From an uncultured Collinsella sp. (GTDB lineage: Bacteria; Actinomycetota; Coriobacteriia; Coriobacteriales; Coriobacteriaceae): a stretch of DNA of 6,953 bases. Positions 5,640-6,953 of the stretch are shown here, in pieces (position 1 is the stretch's first letter; each line of letters opens with the position of its first letter). The position numbers and the translations under genes are program-made. The notes beneath the pieces were generated by a model. That model searched no databases and was not told the origin of the DNA. It saw only the letters and a list, made by a program, of their open reading frames with translations. The stretch spans positions 1-6,953 of the forward strand of contig URVD01000094.1 of assembly GCA_900551195.1 (NCBI GenBank), given 5' to 3'.

Positions 5640-6944
5640 ATGGCAGAGATGGAGCTTGCGACCCTCATTTGTGGCGAAATCGCAGGCACTCTCCGGCAAG
5701 ACGAGCATGGACTCTGCAGCTTTGTATACGTCCCAACCTATCGCGGGGCACCGCTATCGCTAACAATGCCGCTTTCCAATCGCACGTATGGCCATAACAT
5801 CGTCCGCCCGTTCCTATTTGGCCTTTTGCCCGACAGCCAAGAGCAGCGTCGCGCTATTGCCGCCGAGCATGACGTTGCATCCAACAACCCCGTCGCCCTC
5901 TTGTGCCATATCGGTCTTGACTGCGCAGGGGCCGTTCAGTTTTGTCGAACCGATCAATTAGGCGCCGCCCGCGGCAGGGTCTCGGCATACCGCCCGCTTA
6001 CCGATTCTCAAATCGCTCACAAGCTCAAAGCAATTCGCGATGAGGAAAGAGAGACATGGATGGGCTCCAACGAAAGCTGGTCCCTGGGCGGCAACCAAGG
6101 CAAATTTGCACTAGCTTGGCATGATGGCCAATGGTGCGAATGTCTAGGGTCATCCCCCACTACCCATATCTTCAAAAATGGTGTCGTTGGGTTCAAACAT
6201 CAGGCCTTAAACGAATTCGTCTGCATGAAAACGGTTCGGCGTGTTGGCATTCCAACTGCCAACGTCTCCTATTGCACATTTGAAGACGAAGCCGCGCTCG
6301 TCGTTGAACGGTACGACAGAATTGTCAATAGCAGCGGAAATATCGAAAGGCTGCATCAGGAGGACTTTTGCCAGGCGCTCGGTGTATTGCCAAGCCAGAA
6401 ATACACCGCCGACGGAGGACCAACCACACGAGACATCCAAGAACGACTGATTAACACAGTCCCCCACCACATGAATCTTGTGCTTTTTACCTATATGTTG
6501 TTCTATAACGCCATTATCGGAGCGCCTGACGCACACGCTAAAAACTACTCGCTCATCCTAGGTAAAGGCACAAACGCAGCGCTCGCACCCATGTACGATG
6601 TCGCATCGGGCTTGGCGTATGAGCGCATGCGACGTCGGGCACGCCTTGCTATGAGCGTTGGCGGCGAAAATCGTGTGGGGCGCATCGGTCCAGGTGCTAT
6701 CCGCCGATACCACGGTATGGGCGACCCCGCGCTGGAGGCGGCGCTCACCGATGCCGGGCTATCCGAGAAGTTTTGCTTTGCGACCATGATGGACCTCGCC
6801 TACGAGGTGCCCATTTGCATGGAAGAGATCATGGACGAATACGCCGACCTGCCCGGCATGGCGGACCTGCGCGAGCATATGCTCGGCCCCGTCCGCGAAA
6901 ACTGCCAGCGAACCCTCGACCTCATCAGGGCGGATATGGGCTAG
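5640..6944 (+). CDS. hipA: HipA-like serine/threonine kinase toxin
   Basis: A 434-residue protein of full HipA length. Its N-subdomain (about 1-105) carries APLSLTMPLSNRTYGH and FLFGLLPDSQEQRRAIA, then NNPVALLCHIGLDCAGAVQF. The kinase part has the P-loop-like SLGGNQGKFAL (148-158), where S148 matches the autophosphorylated Ser150 of E. coli HipA. It also has PTTHIFK with K179 as the likely ATP-binding lysine, the catalytic GAPDAHAKNYS with D297 and N302, and MYDVAS with D320 as the metal-binding Asp. All key residues are present, so the toxin looks active. HipA phosphorylates an aminoacyl-tRNA synthetase (GltX in E. coli) and causes growth arrest and persistence; the target here is unknown. 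Translation begins at the base after the hipB TAA and is probably coupled. Codons such as AGA, TTA and CTA are used more than in the left operon, suggesting transfer. Confidence 0.92.
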   Translation: MAEMELATLICGEIAGTLRQDEHGLCSFVYVPTYRGAPLSLTMPLSNRTYGHNIVRPFLFGLLPDSQEQRRAIAAEHDVASNNPVALLCHIGLDCAGAVQFCRTDQLGAARGRVSAYRPLTDSQIAHKLKAIRDEERETWMGSNESWSLGGNQGKFALAWHDGQWCECLGSSPTTHIFKNGVVGFKHQALNEFVCMKTVRRVGIPTANVSYCTFEDEAALVVERYDRIVNSSGNIERLHQEDFCQALGVLPSQKYTADGGPTTRDIQERLINTVPHHMNLVLFTYMLFYNAIIGAPDAHAKNYSLILGKGTNAALAPMYDVASGLAYERMRRRARLAMSVGGENRVGRIGPGAIRRYHGMGDPALEAALTDAGLSEKFCFATMMDLAYEVPICMEEIMDEYADLPGMADLREHMLGPVRENCQRTLDLIRADMG

Positions 6945-6953
6945 ACGCCAATC

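Overview
The window most resembles a high-GC Gram-positive genome, probably a Coriobacteriia member such as Collinsella. This is inferred from the GC-rich third codon positions of the housekeeping genes, the basic N-terminal extension on the RlmB homologue, and the gene order disA-ispD-ispF-cysS-rlmB, a layout shared with Bacillus and actinobacterial relatives. No taxonomic search could be run, so the genus is a guess.

Left two thirds (1-4210), minus strand: one tightly packed housekeeping operon, read from right to left. disA (c-di-AMP synthase) starts at a TTG. It is followed by ispD and ispF (two steps of MEP isoprenoid synthesis), cysS (cysteinyl-tRNA synthetase) and the first 85 codons of rlmB (23S rRNA 2'-O-methyltransferase), which runs off the left edge. 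disA/ispD overlap by 1 nt, ispD/ispF overlap by 11 nt, and ispF/cysS are 3 nt apart with the cysS ribosome binding site inside the last codons of ispF. The only real gap is the 144 nt between cysS and rlmB. It holds a long, strongly folded hairpin (292-395) whose wobble and tandem G-A pairs make sense only for the minus-strand transcript. I could not match it to a known RNA family, and it is the best candidate here for something undescribed.

Middle (4152-4500): a divergent 349-nt non-coding stretch, almost fully accounted for. It holds a possible disA promoter on the minus strand. On the plus strand it holds an extended -10 promoter flanked by an inverted repeat, a yybP-ykoY-type manganese riboswitch and an intrinsic terminator. 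These control mntP (4501-5079), a Mn2+ efflux pump. The logic is classical: Mn2+ should stabilise the aptamer, prevent the terminator and switch on export.

Right third (5080-6953), plus strand: a complete hipBA-type toxin-antitoxin module. The HipB-like regulator begins at GTG, and the HipA-like Ser/Thr kinase begins at the base right after the hipB stop. Upstream is an operator of a perfect 17-bp inverted repeat plus a third half-site, wrapped around a candidate promoter. The codon use and base composition of hipA are looser than those of the housekeeping operon, which fits an accessory, transferred module.
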